Notes under the pieces: generated by a model
What the model was told of the DNA's origin: nothing
The model's input: only the letters and a program-made list of their open reading frames with translations
Databases searched by the model: none
Position numbers and translations under genes: made by a program
In this document: piece after piece, positions 45,952-58,851 of the stretch
How the letters are laid out: each line of letters opens with the position of its first letter
How positions within the stretch are numbered: position 1 is the stretch's first letter
From: Rhizomucor pusillus
Taxonomy: Eukaryota > Mucoromycota > Mucoromycetes > Mucorales > Lichtheimiaceae
Length of the DNA: 64,000 nt
Assembly (NCBI GenBank): GCA_900175165.2
Contig: FWWN02000704.1
Span: 269,864 to 333,863 of the forward strand
Direction: 5' to 3'

Positions 45952-47145
45952 TTAACGTCTATTGAGATGCGTGCGATATGACTCGGCGGCCGTGAGAGGG
46001 TCCTCAGGTATAGGGCCTGACGGTGCAGCAGGTACGCCGCACTCGAGATCTTCGACAGGAGTGCGCGTGTGCAGTTTGGACGGGGGCGGGAGAATCTATT
46101 CGATATTGTTAGACAGGAATGTGTGTGTGCTACGATATATTTCGGGTCACAAACCTGATGTTGATGATGGTGAGGATGATATGCGGGGTTAGATGAAGTG
46201 CGCAGCGGGTTGGAGCGGTGATCGCCAAGAGCTGCTGAGGTAGGAGGATGAGAAACGGCCACGTATCCCTGGTGATAATCTGACGCCGGCGTGCTCATCT
46301 GCTGCGGCGGCGGTGGTGCTGGCGATGTACCGTACGGCTGCTGGTGCTGCTGCCGCGCTGGACGTGCTCCGTTGCTGTATCCATACATGTTATTGTCTGC
46401 GTGGGCCGTTGTCGGTGTAGTGGATGGCGTCGCATAGTAGTACATGGATGTACTGCTGGGAGGGGGCTGCAAAGCGCTGTAATCGCTGTGGCTAGGTACA
46501 GTGGCTGTCGATGGTTGCAAGGATGATGTTCTTTGTATCATGTTTTGTTGCTGAGTCGCTGGCGGTACACTGTACGGTTGTGTCGACGCTACTCTTCCGT
46601 ACGGAGATGTATATAGACTATCGTGCATGTCTGCAGTGGCGGCTTGCTGGCTTCCATACGCGTCATACATAGGTCGGCTTAGCGGCTTGCTTGTAGTGAT
46701 ACCGTGGCTCTGACGCGGGAAACCGTCGACAGAAGCGGCAGTCTGTGGCGGTGGCATCGTCCGTTTAGGCGCTGTTTCGTGTGCGAATGACTGTTGTTGC
46801 TGCTGCTGGTGCATAGGTAGACCTCCTCCTCCCGTTCCTCGTCCAGACAGATCATCGTACATGGGAGTGCCTGCGGGTGGAGGTGGTGGAGGTGCTTGCT
46901 GCATTGCCACATGTTGTCCCTGCGAAGATGTATTAAGATACACGGGTTGCGCTGGTATCCGTAGCGGTACGCGGACGAGTGGTTGATTTAAAGGTTGTGA
47001 CGGGAATTGCGGTCGCTGTGCCTTTGATAGCAAGTAGAAATACTGTTGTTGTTGCTGCTGGTATTGTTGAGCTACTGCTGCTGCTTGTTCTTGTTGATGT
47101 CGTGCAACGTCTGGTGTTATACTCCAGATCTGTTGCTGCTGCTGC

Positions 47146-47189
<44 letters not shown>

Positions 47190-48234
47190 GTGATGATGAT
47201 CTGGAGGTTGCAGCATTGAAAGTCCAACGCTCTTCAATGATGCTTCAATCATTCGTTGCCGCTGCTCTTGCTCCTGTGCTTGATACACCGATTGCATCTG
47301 GTTCTTAAATTTGACTAGGGAAATCTTCCACCGTCCAAACTCGTCCTTATCCACGAACAGGCGAAAATTTAAAACATCTAAAAACTCGAGCTCCATAATG
47401 TTGAGATCGGTAACCTTCATCCCTGACACGTCAGACCACGTTTTGTTAGTGAACGTGTTATCATCCAAGAATTTGTTTGCTGCATGGCAAAAATCGTCAG
47501 TAAGTTAAACCATCAAATCTAAATATCACAGAGCACGTACCTAACATGAGCGCGACGGTGAATAGCCGGTATTCTGAGCCCTCAGCGCCCTGGATAGCAG
47601 GGTTCCTCTGCAGCAACATGGCGATGTATTTGAGTGATAACATGACGACGGATTCAGAAAGCTGAGTAGCATGCAGGATCTAGTAGTACATATATAAATG
47701 TATATGTATGCGGGGATGCACGAGCGTCAACACTCTATCAGTCTCTGGATATTCAGGATAACGTTATGTTTCATATACCTGTCGAGAGAACTTTTTAAAG
47801 GCTGAGCTGGTTGCATTTGCTATGTTTGCTGTTTCTCGGCTCTGGTCGGCGTCCTGTTCCGACGACGCTGTTGCTCCTCCAGCCGTCATGGAATCGCTGT
47901 GCATGGCCATTACGGACGGTCGCCGTGCGTGCCACATCAAGTATACCATGGATGAAGCGAACTCTGCCATTTGCGGTACCGGGAGTCCGAGGGTCAACTG
48001 GACGTCTGTCGCGCTCGGCAGCGGTTCTGGTGGAGCCTGCGGCGGTGGCGGTTGGTGGTGGTACGGTCGATGCCGCAAAGCAGCAGCAGCGGGAGGTGGT
48101 TGTGAGGCCACAGCGGCGGGGTGGTGATGTGCTGCCGGCGGATGGTATGGATGTCGCTGTTGAGGGTACAGTGGCCCTGAAAGGACGTTGCTGCTGGCGT
48201 CTTCCGACGGCTGTGGGTAATAGTGGGGGTACAT
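45952..48234 (-). CDS. Pho80/Pcl-type cyclin with long Gln/Pro-rich tail
   Basis: 687 aa; exons 48234–47779, 47679–47541, 47479–46155, 46095–45952. The cyclin box spans exons 1–3: FASSMVYLMW, VVMLSLKYIAMLLQRN, FTVALMLANKFLDDNTFTNKTW and VTDLNIMELEFLDVLNF, typical of cyclins that pair with Pho85-like kinases. The N-terminus is His/Pro/Gln-rich; the C-terminal 400 residues are low-complexity with a run of about 20 Gln, Pro runs and Ser/Tyr-rich spacers. The true end is ESYRTHLNRR at 45952; an open frame running to 45453 reads through the last intron and the 3' UTR. Confidence 0.9.
47131..47187 (-). repeat. CAG/CAA repeat coding polyglutamine
   Basis: About 20 consecutive Gln codons (mixed CAA and CAG) in the cyclin gene, just after the cyclin box. 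Mixed codons damp but do not prevent slippage. Confidence 0.9.
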
Positions 48235-49205
48235 TGCTCGAGGAGGGTAACTCGTCCCAAGAAAGAGGCAAGGGAACGATGCTTTTTTGGCTGTGGAAAT
48301 GTGCTGTTATGAAAAGAAGAGGCGATTCAAGTGCTGCCTGCTGGTCGAAAGCATCGACTGTTAAGGACTGCTGCTTTGGCTCCCGACCCACCCACCAGAA
48401 ATTGAGCTGAGATGGATGGTGATCGTGCTCCCCTCCTCCTCTCTCACTTCTTGGCTTGCGCGAACATAAATGTATAGGATATTTTTAGACTTGCAAGATA
48501 TTCTCTCTCATCAATCTGGCGCTTTGCTATTCGCATAGCCGCTTGTCTACAGATGTGCACACGCATTTTATTTTGATATTCGTTGGTACCCAACCATAAA
48601 GAAATACCTTCACTCACCGAGTCCAACCAGTTTCCTTGAAAAAATCCGCCTAATGATCAAAGAAAAGTAGCAGGTCTCCATTGTACACAGCTTCTTGCTC
48701 AATACCACATTTTCAAAGAAAAGCTTAACGCTACAATTCCCCGTCAAAAGTGTTGTTACCGAATACTCAGTTCGATAAGAAGAATAATTTAGCCTAAAAG
48801 GTCATCGCGGCTACAGACTGTAATTTTAGCGGTGTCTTTTTGGATTAATCATATGCCTTTGCTCAGACAATGCCGCGTATCCAAGAGAAGAATGTTGAAA
48901 CTACTTATATTCACCAATACACAATTACCTCTCAAGTGGAAATCGATGTTTGGTTGGATTTGTTGCCTGCAAATTTTAACCCGCTCATCCTGCTCATCAA
49001 AAATCCGTTAGCAGACCCGTTAGCAAATATACCTTGAATAGATCAAGGCTTTGAAAGAGAGAGCTATATACTCGAGAGCAAATTGACAGCTTTCAAGAAA
49101 CTAACTACCGGATCACGCTGGCTTAAACTGTTCTTGTTTACAATACAATCATTAGAATTAGGGGAACTTCGGATATGCAAAGACTTATTTATTGTAGTAA
49201 AACTA
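48235..49205. other. Spacer, no gene seen
   Basis: Upstream region of the cyclin gene and downstream region of Rpt4; stop-dense in all frames. Pyrimidine-rich block near 48430 may be the cyclin leader. Confidence 0.5.
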
Positions 49206-50844
<1,639 letters not shown>

Positions 50845-51020
50845 TGTTGCTGAGGAGGTTGATCTTGAAGACGAGTCGAGGACGAGTGAACGCGCGTACT
50901 CTAATAATGTGTGAAGTCATTCCTCCTCCGCCCGGGAACCAAAGCCCGACACAATTTCTGGTTGGATTCCTTGTACCTGACACCACCAAAACCGCCGCGC
51001 ATAAATCGCTTCGAGACAGC
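50845..51020. promoter_or_regulatory. Bidirectional promoter, Rpt4 / dynactin-6
   Basis: Only 176 bp separate the two divergent start codons. The dynactin-proximal half contains CACCACCAAAAC, loosely like a proteasome-gene control element on the other strand, but not an exact match, so no factor is named. Confidence 0.5.
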
Positions 51021-51960
51021 ATGGCGACGAGAAATCGCATCACTGCTGGTGCACGCTCAATAGTGTGTCAAGACACAGAGCTTCGCGGCGAGATCTCCAT
51101 CGGTAAGATTGTAATGGATCCGTTCTTTAAAAAGGTTGCTTGATTGACAACGGTTTTGTAGGCGCAGGTATGTATCCGCCGCTGTAGGCATGCCAAAAGA
51201 CCACCTATATTCAACCGGGATCCAGGCACTGTACTACATCCTCAATGCCGTATTATTGCTGAAGAAGGGCCTATATATATTGGAAGAAACAACATTATTG
51301 AAGAAAATGCAATTATTTTCAACAAGTAATCAATTGTTATAGGAAGATCCTAGTGATCCATGGCTAACTGGCATTCCTATATACAAGAAACTCTACTCCT
51401 TTGGTAATCGGAGACGAGAATGTGTTTGAGGTCGGCTGCTGTGAGTGTTTTGAATAATGATTCATTTGACTCCGGCTGTAACTTGATCTATCCGATAGAT
51501 GTGGAAGGTTCTCGGATAGGAAATAACAACATCATTGAAGCTCGAGGCAAGCTTTCTTTCTTGAGCATCACCTCCCGTGATTACTGACATTGCTCTGTAG
51601 CGCGAGTACTTGGAAGCACGACCATTGGAAACAACTGCGTAATCGGCGCTGCGTGCTCAACCGAGAGTAATGAAACCATAACAGATCTTACAGTGATCTA
51701 CGGAGCAGAATCCAAGCGGAGGCAGCAGAGTGAAGTATTGCCTGTAAGTAAGCAGATATATATATCTTACCTGACCTCGGCTGATCTGACATTTTTACTT
51801 ACTTGCATGCAGGGGCAACGAACATTGCACGCACGACATTTGGAGTATTTGTGGGAGGTAATTGCGCAAAATTTTAAGTATAGCTTGTAGGCATGTATAC
51901 TAATGCAATGACTAGGTTTTACCCAAATACAACCACCTGAAAAAGCTGGAAACGCTGTAA
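51021..51960 (+). CDS. Dynactin subunit 6 (p27), left-handed beta-helix
   Basis: 173 aa; exons 51021–51102, 51162–51167, 51226–51325, 51388–51440, 51499–51546, 51601–51743, 51813–51857, 51916–51960. Member of the dynactin pointed-end complex that links cargo to dynein. Hexapeptide rungs are evident ([54 protein letters not shown]), and the C-terminus NHLKKL matches the family. Exon 2 is a 6-nt microexon (GCGCAG). Intron 5 has a GC donor (GCAAGC at 51547), giving IIEARARVLGS; no usable GT exists there. Confidence 0.92.
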
Positions 51961-52040
51961 TTTTTTTCCATGCAACTTTGCATTGGACGACGAGTATATG
52001 TACACCTAGATAATACTATACCACCACTACATCTCTACTT

Positions 52041-54454
52041 CTATGAAGCGGATCCCTGAAGAGATGTATCCCACATACAAACAACCTTGTTGGTCTCAGC
52101 AGTGTAAAGTACATTTCCTGTTGAGCTCCATGAAACGCCACATACGACGCCGCTGTAGTGGAAATCTTGTCAATTATCCAGGAGTGACTAAATGAAAGGA
52201 TTATAAAACCTACCTATGTTCCTTGATGGTTCTTTCTAATCTTCGCGTGAGTGCATTCCATACATGCAAGGTACCATCTATCAAATATATGCGTCAAGAT
52301 CATTGAATCTCTGAGATTCTATCCGTCATTTTTTTACCAGCAGATCCAGCAGCAACGTATTGACTATCCGGACTATCGACTGTGTGAGTAAATGACTGTA
52401 AGTACTCTAGTTCGGCTAGCTTACCTGAAACAGGCCCTTGACCAATTGCATCCATTTCGATATGTATCCGCTCTATCGTCTCTCGTTTAATAGATATTAC
52501 TTTGATTGTAAACAAAATTGAACCTACTGGAAAGTGGCCACAACATCGTACATGCGCAGGTCGATAATCTTTAGAGTGTTATCTCGTGAATTTGTCAATA
52601 CATTCGATGCTCCTGGATGGAAAGTCTTAAAAAAGCTTGCAGAGAATAACAGTAGATATCGTTTTGTAGTTACCAGGAGCCACGGATACGGATGTGATTT
52701 GACCTGTATGCATTCCCGCCATCTCCTTGATTCCATTCCCGGTCCTTGTATCCCACAACCGCAAGCTATTATCCAAATGCCCACTCACGACAGTGTGACC
52801 ATCCACATCCACAAGCGCCAAATCATTGCAGCTTGAAAATGTAAATATAGTACGCATGCAGTATCCTCTCTGAAGATCCCACAGCTTAAGAGTGCGATCG
52901 TGGCTGCCAGATACTACGCGTTTGGAGTCGTTGGTGAATTTGCCAGCAAACACTTTTCCAATGTGGCCCGTCAGCGTATGCCGGATACGACCAGTGGAAA
53001 GATTCCAGATGCGCGCCGCATTGTCTGTCGAAGTTCCGAGGACCATATCATCCGTTGAACTAAACGACACTGAGGTGATTGTCTGCAGAGCTCCACTCAA
53101 TATCATGCTAGGGTTTCCTATCAATTATATATGCTTGTCAATCTGTGTTTCCCTTGTTATATAGTTAGCTGTACCTACCGGTTTCTGCATCAAACAACTT
53201 GATCTTCTTGTCGGTTCCACCTGTAGCGAAGAAGCGTCCAGTGGATGAAGCCTGCACGCAGTAGACTTCAGTGTCATGCGCAGTCTGCAATCACAAATTT
53301 TGGGTTAGCAATATGCTAATCATCACACAAGACATTAATGCTACTTGCCAACTTTTTAAACGCATGATTCGGTAACACCACAATTGCAGAGTGGCTGCTT
53401 GTAGTACTGGACCTTGTCCTTGTCGCAGAATCAGAGGACTGGATGACCCATTTACCGCCACTCTTTTTCAGAGTGTTGCCTTCCATCCGAGCTCTTTCCA
53501 AAAGACTGATATTCGCAGTCAACTACTTAAGATATTCCAAACGGAGCAGCAGCGAGTATAGAATTACCTCTCATAGAACTGCGTTGCCTCGTTCATCTTT
53601 TCTGCTTCTTCATTCTTCTTTTCCAGCCATCGCTTCAGAAGTTGGTCGTTCTCCTTTTCTAATTTTTTGCTCCTTTCCTCTGTCGTTATAATTTCTAACT
53701 GCAATGCTGCCAGTTCATCTTGCAGTATCTATGTAAGAAATGTATCAGTTTACACCACAGTAAATAAGGTACTGCCCATGAACATAACCTGTATAGTGAC
53801 ATCCTTTTCTTTCAACTGCATTGTTTGAAGCTCGCACTTGGATGTTAATCGAGCGACCTGGTCATTCAACCTTGCTATTCTAAGCAAGTATTTCGTCAAT
53901 ATCCTCCTCCTCACAATCCTTCTCAGCCATATGTACATACTCTTCGCTGCTTTGCTTTTCCTTCTTTTCAATCTGCTGTTTCTGTTCGTTCATTTGCAAA
54001 AGTCGCTGCGCATTCTCACTTTGAGTCTTGTACATTTCTGCACGCTCCTCATTCAGCTTCTGGAGCCGACGTTCCAGCTCTGCGACCCGCTGCTGGTTCT
54101 TGGGAGATCTAGAAAAACGGATGTTATTTACATATCATTATTCCCCACTGAGTCGTCTCCTCTTGTTTACCCGTGAGCCTGCGCATATTCCGCGTTCCTT
54201 GTCAGCGTTTCGTTCTGGAACTCGAGTGACTTGGCTATGGCTTCTAGCTCGCTGCTTCTCTTCTCCAGGTCAATCGCCGCGTGTAGCCAATGCTGAGCTT
54301 TGCTCGGAAGAAGCCTCGCTTAGCAACTTTGACGACCTGCAGTACCGATTAGCTGGAACTACTACTCACTTGCTAGTATAATCTCGTGAAATGCATGCTC
54401 TCGCTGATTACGCTCGTCGAGTCGAGCAAGGATTGTCTCACGAAAAGTTGCCAT
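52041..54454 (-). CDS. ATG16: Atg16/ATG16L-like autophagy protein with WD40 domain
   Basis: N-terminal Atg5-binding helix (RETILARLDERNQREHAFHE), a long coiled coil (AIDLEKRSSELEAIAKSLEF; RLNDQVARLTSKCELQ; LLKRWLEKKNEEAEKMNEA), a Ser/Thr spacer and a seven-blade WD40 propeller (CVQASSTGRFFATGGTDKKI, TGHIGKVFAGKFTNDSKRVV, GHLDNSLRLWDTRTG, DGTLHVWNALTRRL, final WSSTGNVLYTAE). Atg16 with Atg5-Atg12 directs Atg8 lipidation. First exon 54454–54370, last exon 52152–52041; about seven introns, of which the exon 1–2 junction and one near 52500 were not fully resolved. The WD40 tail is the animal-type form, absent from yeast Atg16. Confidence 0.85.
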
Positions 54455-54577
54455 GAGCACAGTGATCAGGTACAGACACAACACTTCTCTTTTCCCGCTT
54501 TGACTCATTAAAACTCAATTTCATGCAGCAAGAGTCATGCAATAACAAATATACAAAACTATTTTGCTTAAAATACA

Positions 54578-55782
54578 TTATCGACCATCCATGCGTTCTT
54601 GTAGTTTACGTGCCTTTCTGACACTTCGTGGTTCCTTGTAAGGGTACTTGCTTAGCTTCCATTCGATCACGCGATAGGCAGCCCACGCGCTCTCAAGCAC
54701 GAGGTAGCTAACGATCATTTCTAGCACGCAGCCGCCCCATCCAGGATAAAACGCACGCAGCCCGCCTTCTTCACGGTACGTCCTCGCGGCACAGTCCCAG
54801 AATCCTTGGTAGTTTGTCTGGATTGGCTGGATGCCAGTATCCTGGAGCATCAATTTGAACAAGATCGAGTCGAAAGGATAGCACAGTGTCCGTGTCACCA
54901 TGCTGCTGATCATACCAGACACGATTTCTGGATAAAATGTACGTAGCATGGATGTGTCTTCCTTTTTTCCACTACCACCGCTGGTGCCGTAAAATGGTGA
55001 GAGTGGTCTATTATTATTGTTGTTGTTGTTGTTCTGTCTGGCTGAAATATCCGAGAACGTGTTGGCACTTTCTAGTATCTGTTGCTGCTGCTGTTCCACG
55101 AGTTGTTGCCGCCTTGAGCGTCGATGATGGTGTCTACTCGGTCGCTGCGTCTTGTGCATAAATACACGGTGTATGCATTTGTAAAGCAACATGAGCATCT
55201 TTTCGCTCGCAATATGCAGCGCGCAGGAGGATGTGAACAAGGATGTGAGTGGAAGACTTGATGGATATATTCTGCCATGTCCGAAAAACCGTGACAGATC
55301 GTGGCGGTACATGCGTAAGAAGTCGGATGGATTGTTGATAATTCTGTGAGTACCAGCCGACTGTACACGGAGTATCAGCGCAGCTCGGTAAAATGGATAC
55401 AGTGGCACGGAGATCCCCCAATCCAAGCTAGTAGCGCGACAATAGCAGCAACATAAGTTACATGTCAAGTAAAAGCAACATATATAATTTATGCTTACAC
55501 TGTGCGGATTGTGTAAAAGACAGTCGAGTTCAAGGATGGTCGCACATAACTCAGTGCAGAGCTCACAGCCGACTCATACATTGCTGTAACAGCTTGGCCG
55601 AGAATTCCGAGTCCAAATCCTGCGTATAAGACACCAGCGCCTTGCGTTTGGATAATGTGGCGGATGCGTCGCGCGCAGTATAGAGGTGTGTCGCGTGCAA
55701 AAGAGTAATACGGGGTAGGAAACGCCTGCAACTGGTGCCTGGCAACGACTACTGGGAAACATAGCACGTAGTTGGATACCAT
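54578..55782 (-). CDS. SLC25A46/Ugo1-like mitochondrial outer-membrane carrier
   Basis: 377 aa; exons 55782–55499 and 55427–54578, GT-AG, phase 2. Two carrier repeats are recognisable but diverged: LYAGFGLGILGQAVTAMYES and LDWGISVPLYPFYRAALILR, then a loop rich in Gln, Asn and basic residues, and VTRTLCYPFDSILFKLMLQD with GLRAFYPGWGGCVLEMIVSY. The PxD/ExxxxK/R signatures are degenerate, as in SLC25A46 and yeast Ugo1, which organise fusion and lipid traffic rather than transport metabolites. Asn and Gln runs lie in the loop. Confidence 0.8.
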
Positions 55783-56491
55783 GGTTCCTACTGTCAGAAT
55801 ACCCGCAGCCAGATTCTCTTTTGACTCTGTTCTTTTCTCTCTCTAGTTAGCAAGAAGCTCATTTGTGTTTTCTCGTCCTCTTTCTCCTCCTTGTTTTTTC
55901 GCTGACTACTCGATCAACATGCCTTTGTGCTCGATCAACATGCTGTTTTTGCTGATGGTAGCCACGACATCGAACTGGGCGCGAGAAACCGCCTGATCGA
56001 TCCGTCGCAGATGCTCTACCTCTTCCTCTGCATCTTCGCTGTCGCTACTCGGGTACTGCGGTAACTGTATACTGCAGCCAAGCGATAGAAAACTGAGGTA
56101 TGCTGTAAGTGTCATGCCATGCGCTAAAAGAGGAAATTAAAATTTATTTGCAGGCTCCAAGTGCTGAAATTGTCAGATAAATAAAAGAATTCTGTTGCTA
56201 TGCTTAAAAAAAGGAAGCTTACAGTCCTCAGAGATTCAAGAATTCGCACGTTAACCTATTATAGCTGAGTAATATAGCCTATTAGTTCCATGGAAAAGAA
56301 GGAATGAGAGAAAACCATCCGTATTTGCTAGGATAATATCATGGAATGTAAATAGCATCTATGCATTGAATTGATGGTTGTAAGTAGAGGAAGATGTCAA
56401 ATTCTCCCTGATTTGAGGAAAACGCGCGCGATCGCGCTCCCACAAGGGACAAAGATTCGCGAATTTTTGGTTTTCCCTTTTCGTAACCAGC
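55783..56491. other. Divergent spacer with a small minus-strand ORF
   Basis: Contains a 69-codon minus frame (56115–55906; MTLTAYLSFLSLGCSIQLPQ…) with an acidic middle and duplicated end (SMLIEHKG/GMLIE). A possible acceptor (TTTTAG) lies just upstream of its ATG, so it may be part of a spliced gene; no family is recognised. The remainder has no gene. Confidence 0.35.
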
Positions 56492-57054
56492 ATGACCACC
56501 ACCAGCGATACCGAATTGCCCAGGACACACATTTTGCCCTTTGGTGTCCAGACAGAAGGTCCAATCAACTCGCAGCAGTACTTTCTCTGTAATCCGACGG
56601 CCAATCCAGACCAGAAACATGCCACACTGCCAACCTTTGAGACGGTCATGATGGGGCGCCAAATGTATGGATACGAGATTACAGTCAACCAAGATACCTG
56701 TCAAGGTAAATATACATACGATGTATATGATTATGTGGCACAATACTGATGAGGGATATCGCATCAGGGCATGTTTGGAAAAAGCACAGTGAGCAGCGCG
56801 AGGAGGAGGAGGACCAAGAGTCGTGGATAAAGTCAAAGGAAACCGCACCCATCTCGAAGTTTGTTTTATGGAAGAAGGATTATGCTCCAAGTGATCAAGA
56901 CCCTCGCATCAAAGCACTGGAAAGCTGGTTTGATATCTCGGAAGCAGTAAGCGAACCTTTTCAAGAAAGAAACTGCTGTAGATAAAAAAAGACTGATTTT
57001 GTTTATTCGCTCTGCTAGATTCACGAGCCAGTGTCCTTGGAGCAGCAGCAGTGA
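56492..57054 (+). CDS. Ribonuclease H2 subunit C
   Basis: 142 aa; exons 56492–56705, 56768–56946, 57019–57054. Non-catalytic subunit of RNase H2, which removes ribonucleotides from DNA and degrades RNA:DNA hybrids. The triple-barrel pattern fits: THILPFGVQTEGPINSQQYF, VMMGRQMYGYEITV, then the C-terminal FVLWKKDYAPSDQDPRIKAL with WFDISEAIHEPV. Sequence conservation in this family is low, so the call rests on the order of these short blocks and the right length. Confidence 0.75.
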
Positions 57055-57632
57055 AAAATATACCCCCACCCATTTTCTAATTCATGCATTGTTCTGAACA
57101 AACAGTACACATGATATTTATAGATATATTTGCATACGTTGTCTAGCATTTGCCCGAGAAATGTATTTGGTTGCTTGCTGCATCGATTGATACATGGTTC
57201 GGTACATAATCGAGATGTTGGTCAATGTGGGAGTATGCTTGCACCATCTCTGTTTTCTTCTTTCTCTCGATGTCCAGGTTGCTGCTGCTGGTTGCAGATT
57301 ATCCGAGCATGCTTTGACAAAGATCACGCCATTCTCGGATTTCTCCATGGATATCGTCAGCGTCTTTCCTATCATTAGATGTGGTAGCTTGGTAGCTGGA
57401 AAACTATGGATCGACTATGTATGTCAAGTTCACTGCTACGCGAAACCTCCATGCCGATGCAGGGGTAGAGATCAAGTTGCTAGTCATCACGTTACATTGA
57501 TATATCCAAGGACGACCGGATGATAACACATAGAAGGGGGTCGAAGTTTATAATTATGATGATAATAACAATAAATGATATCGGTATCAAAAAATATATA
57601 GAGGGATAAGAGGGATGAGATGGGTATCTATA
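57055..57632. other. Spacer, no gene seen
   Basis: Convergent 3' ends. Overlapping 80–110-codon frames on both strands lack content. Confidence 0.5.
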
Positions 57633-58157
57633 TCAGGAGGCTGCTTCTGCAAAGTTTGGTGTAGAACGCGACTTTTTCAAAAGCGACATTGTAGATTTGG
57701 GTCGATATATAGACAGCCGATGGCCGGCCTTTTTGGGCAACGTCTTGAAGCGCGACTTTGCAGACGACAGTGGAGCTGCTTCTTTCTGCTGGTTAGTACT
57801 AGCATTGCTGTTGTTGTCGTCGGCAGGTTGCTTTGGGAGCAAATATTCAAATGCAGGAAACGCAGTGAATTCTTCTTGGTTCTTGACTGCAGACAGTTCG
57901 CTGTTGCATAGGTAGACAGCGAGATCGCGGGACGCCGAAAACTCTAGATCATCGAGCTTGGGAATGACAGGATCAGCAGCAACAGTTGTTGTCGTCGCTG
58001 GTGTCAGAGGTGTTTCGGGCGAGGAGGAGTCCGTGGTTGCTGCTCCACCACCCGTTTCTGGTATTCTATGCTCCTCCTCCTCTTCTCCTGGTTGAACAAC
58101 AGACCGTCGTTTGCGCCGTACGCTGAGCTGCGAGACAAGTTGCGACAGGCGACGCAT
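57633..58157 (-). CDS. Unrecognised 174-aa basic, Ser/Thr-rich protein
   Basis: Intronless from the ATG at 58157. Starts MRRLSQLVSQLSVRRKRR (very basic), then an acidic patch, a Thr/Ala/Pro-rich linker, a short conserved-looking block (PKLDDLEFSASRDLAVYLCNSE; FPAFEYLLPKQ) and a basic C-terminus with several R/K-x-x-S sites (RLSIYRPKSTMSLLKKSRS), suggestive of kinase targets. No domain, signal or membrane segment. Function unknown. Confidence 0.5.
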   Translation of the reverse strand: MRRLSQLVSQLSVRRKRRSVVQPGEEEEEHRIPETGGGAATTDSSSPETPLTPATTTTVAADPVIPKLDDLEFSASRDLAVYLCNSELSAVKNQEEFTAFPAFEYLLPKQPADDNNSNASTNQQKEAAPLSSAKSRFKTLPKKAGHRLSIYRPKSTMSLLKKSRSTPNFAEAAS

Positions 58158-58851
58158 AGTTTTACACAAAGAGACACAAAGGAGAATGTGGTTGCTGTCG
58201 GTGGGCTTTTTTCTTCCTTGTGTGCCCAGCTCCCACCATATATGGCTACGTGCCAATTTTTTGTGCAAGGTCATTCATTCAGATCATTGTAGTACCCCGT
58301 TCAGGTATCCTCCGTTCGTTGCCAGCAACTCGCCCGTCTACAATATTATACTTTATTATCCATATTTGCCACGGAGGTTGACAACGGACAAGAATGAAGA
58401 GTATCTATTCTATTCGGCACAGCAAAACATATCGTCATCAGATCATGATGACATGAAGATAATCAGTAAGTGCAATGGCTGTCAAACAACGAGCGTGCAG
58501 GCTAACTACCATATTTGGCTGAGGAATAAATATCACAATGCAAGGGTTAAGTCCACTGAACAGAGCCTATAATCTACATACATACAAATGACGCGGTTTA
58601 TATAAATGGCAGAGCGCGCAGGTAGCAAGTTTAAATTCATTCAGATCCAAGAAACTTAAAGGTTATTTTCTAAGCAATTTATTATCTACTCCTGCAACTG
58701 AAAATTTTCGCCTTTGCGCTGTGCAGTGTTAAGTGGTAAAATATGGACATGGGTTTCTCCCACATCCATGTCGAGTTGGTTGATCTTATAAAGTAAATTG
58801 TGTACTCTGTCGGCAGCTCGCTTTGTTTGTTTACTCGTTCGTTTCACAATA
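58158..58851. other. Divergent spacer
   Basis: Between the basic-protein gene and the SUR7-like gene; contains both promoters. A plus frame at 58111–58572 is antisense overlap without content. Confidence 0.5.

Noticed and set aside
47795..48410. Two ~198-codon frames on both strands over the cyclin N-terminus
   Set aside because: Byproducts of low-complexity His/Pro/Gln codons; only the frame joined to the cyclin box is conserved.
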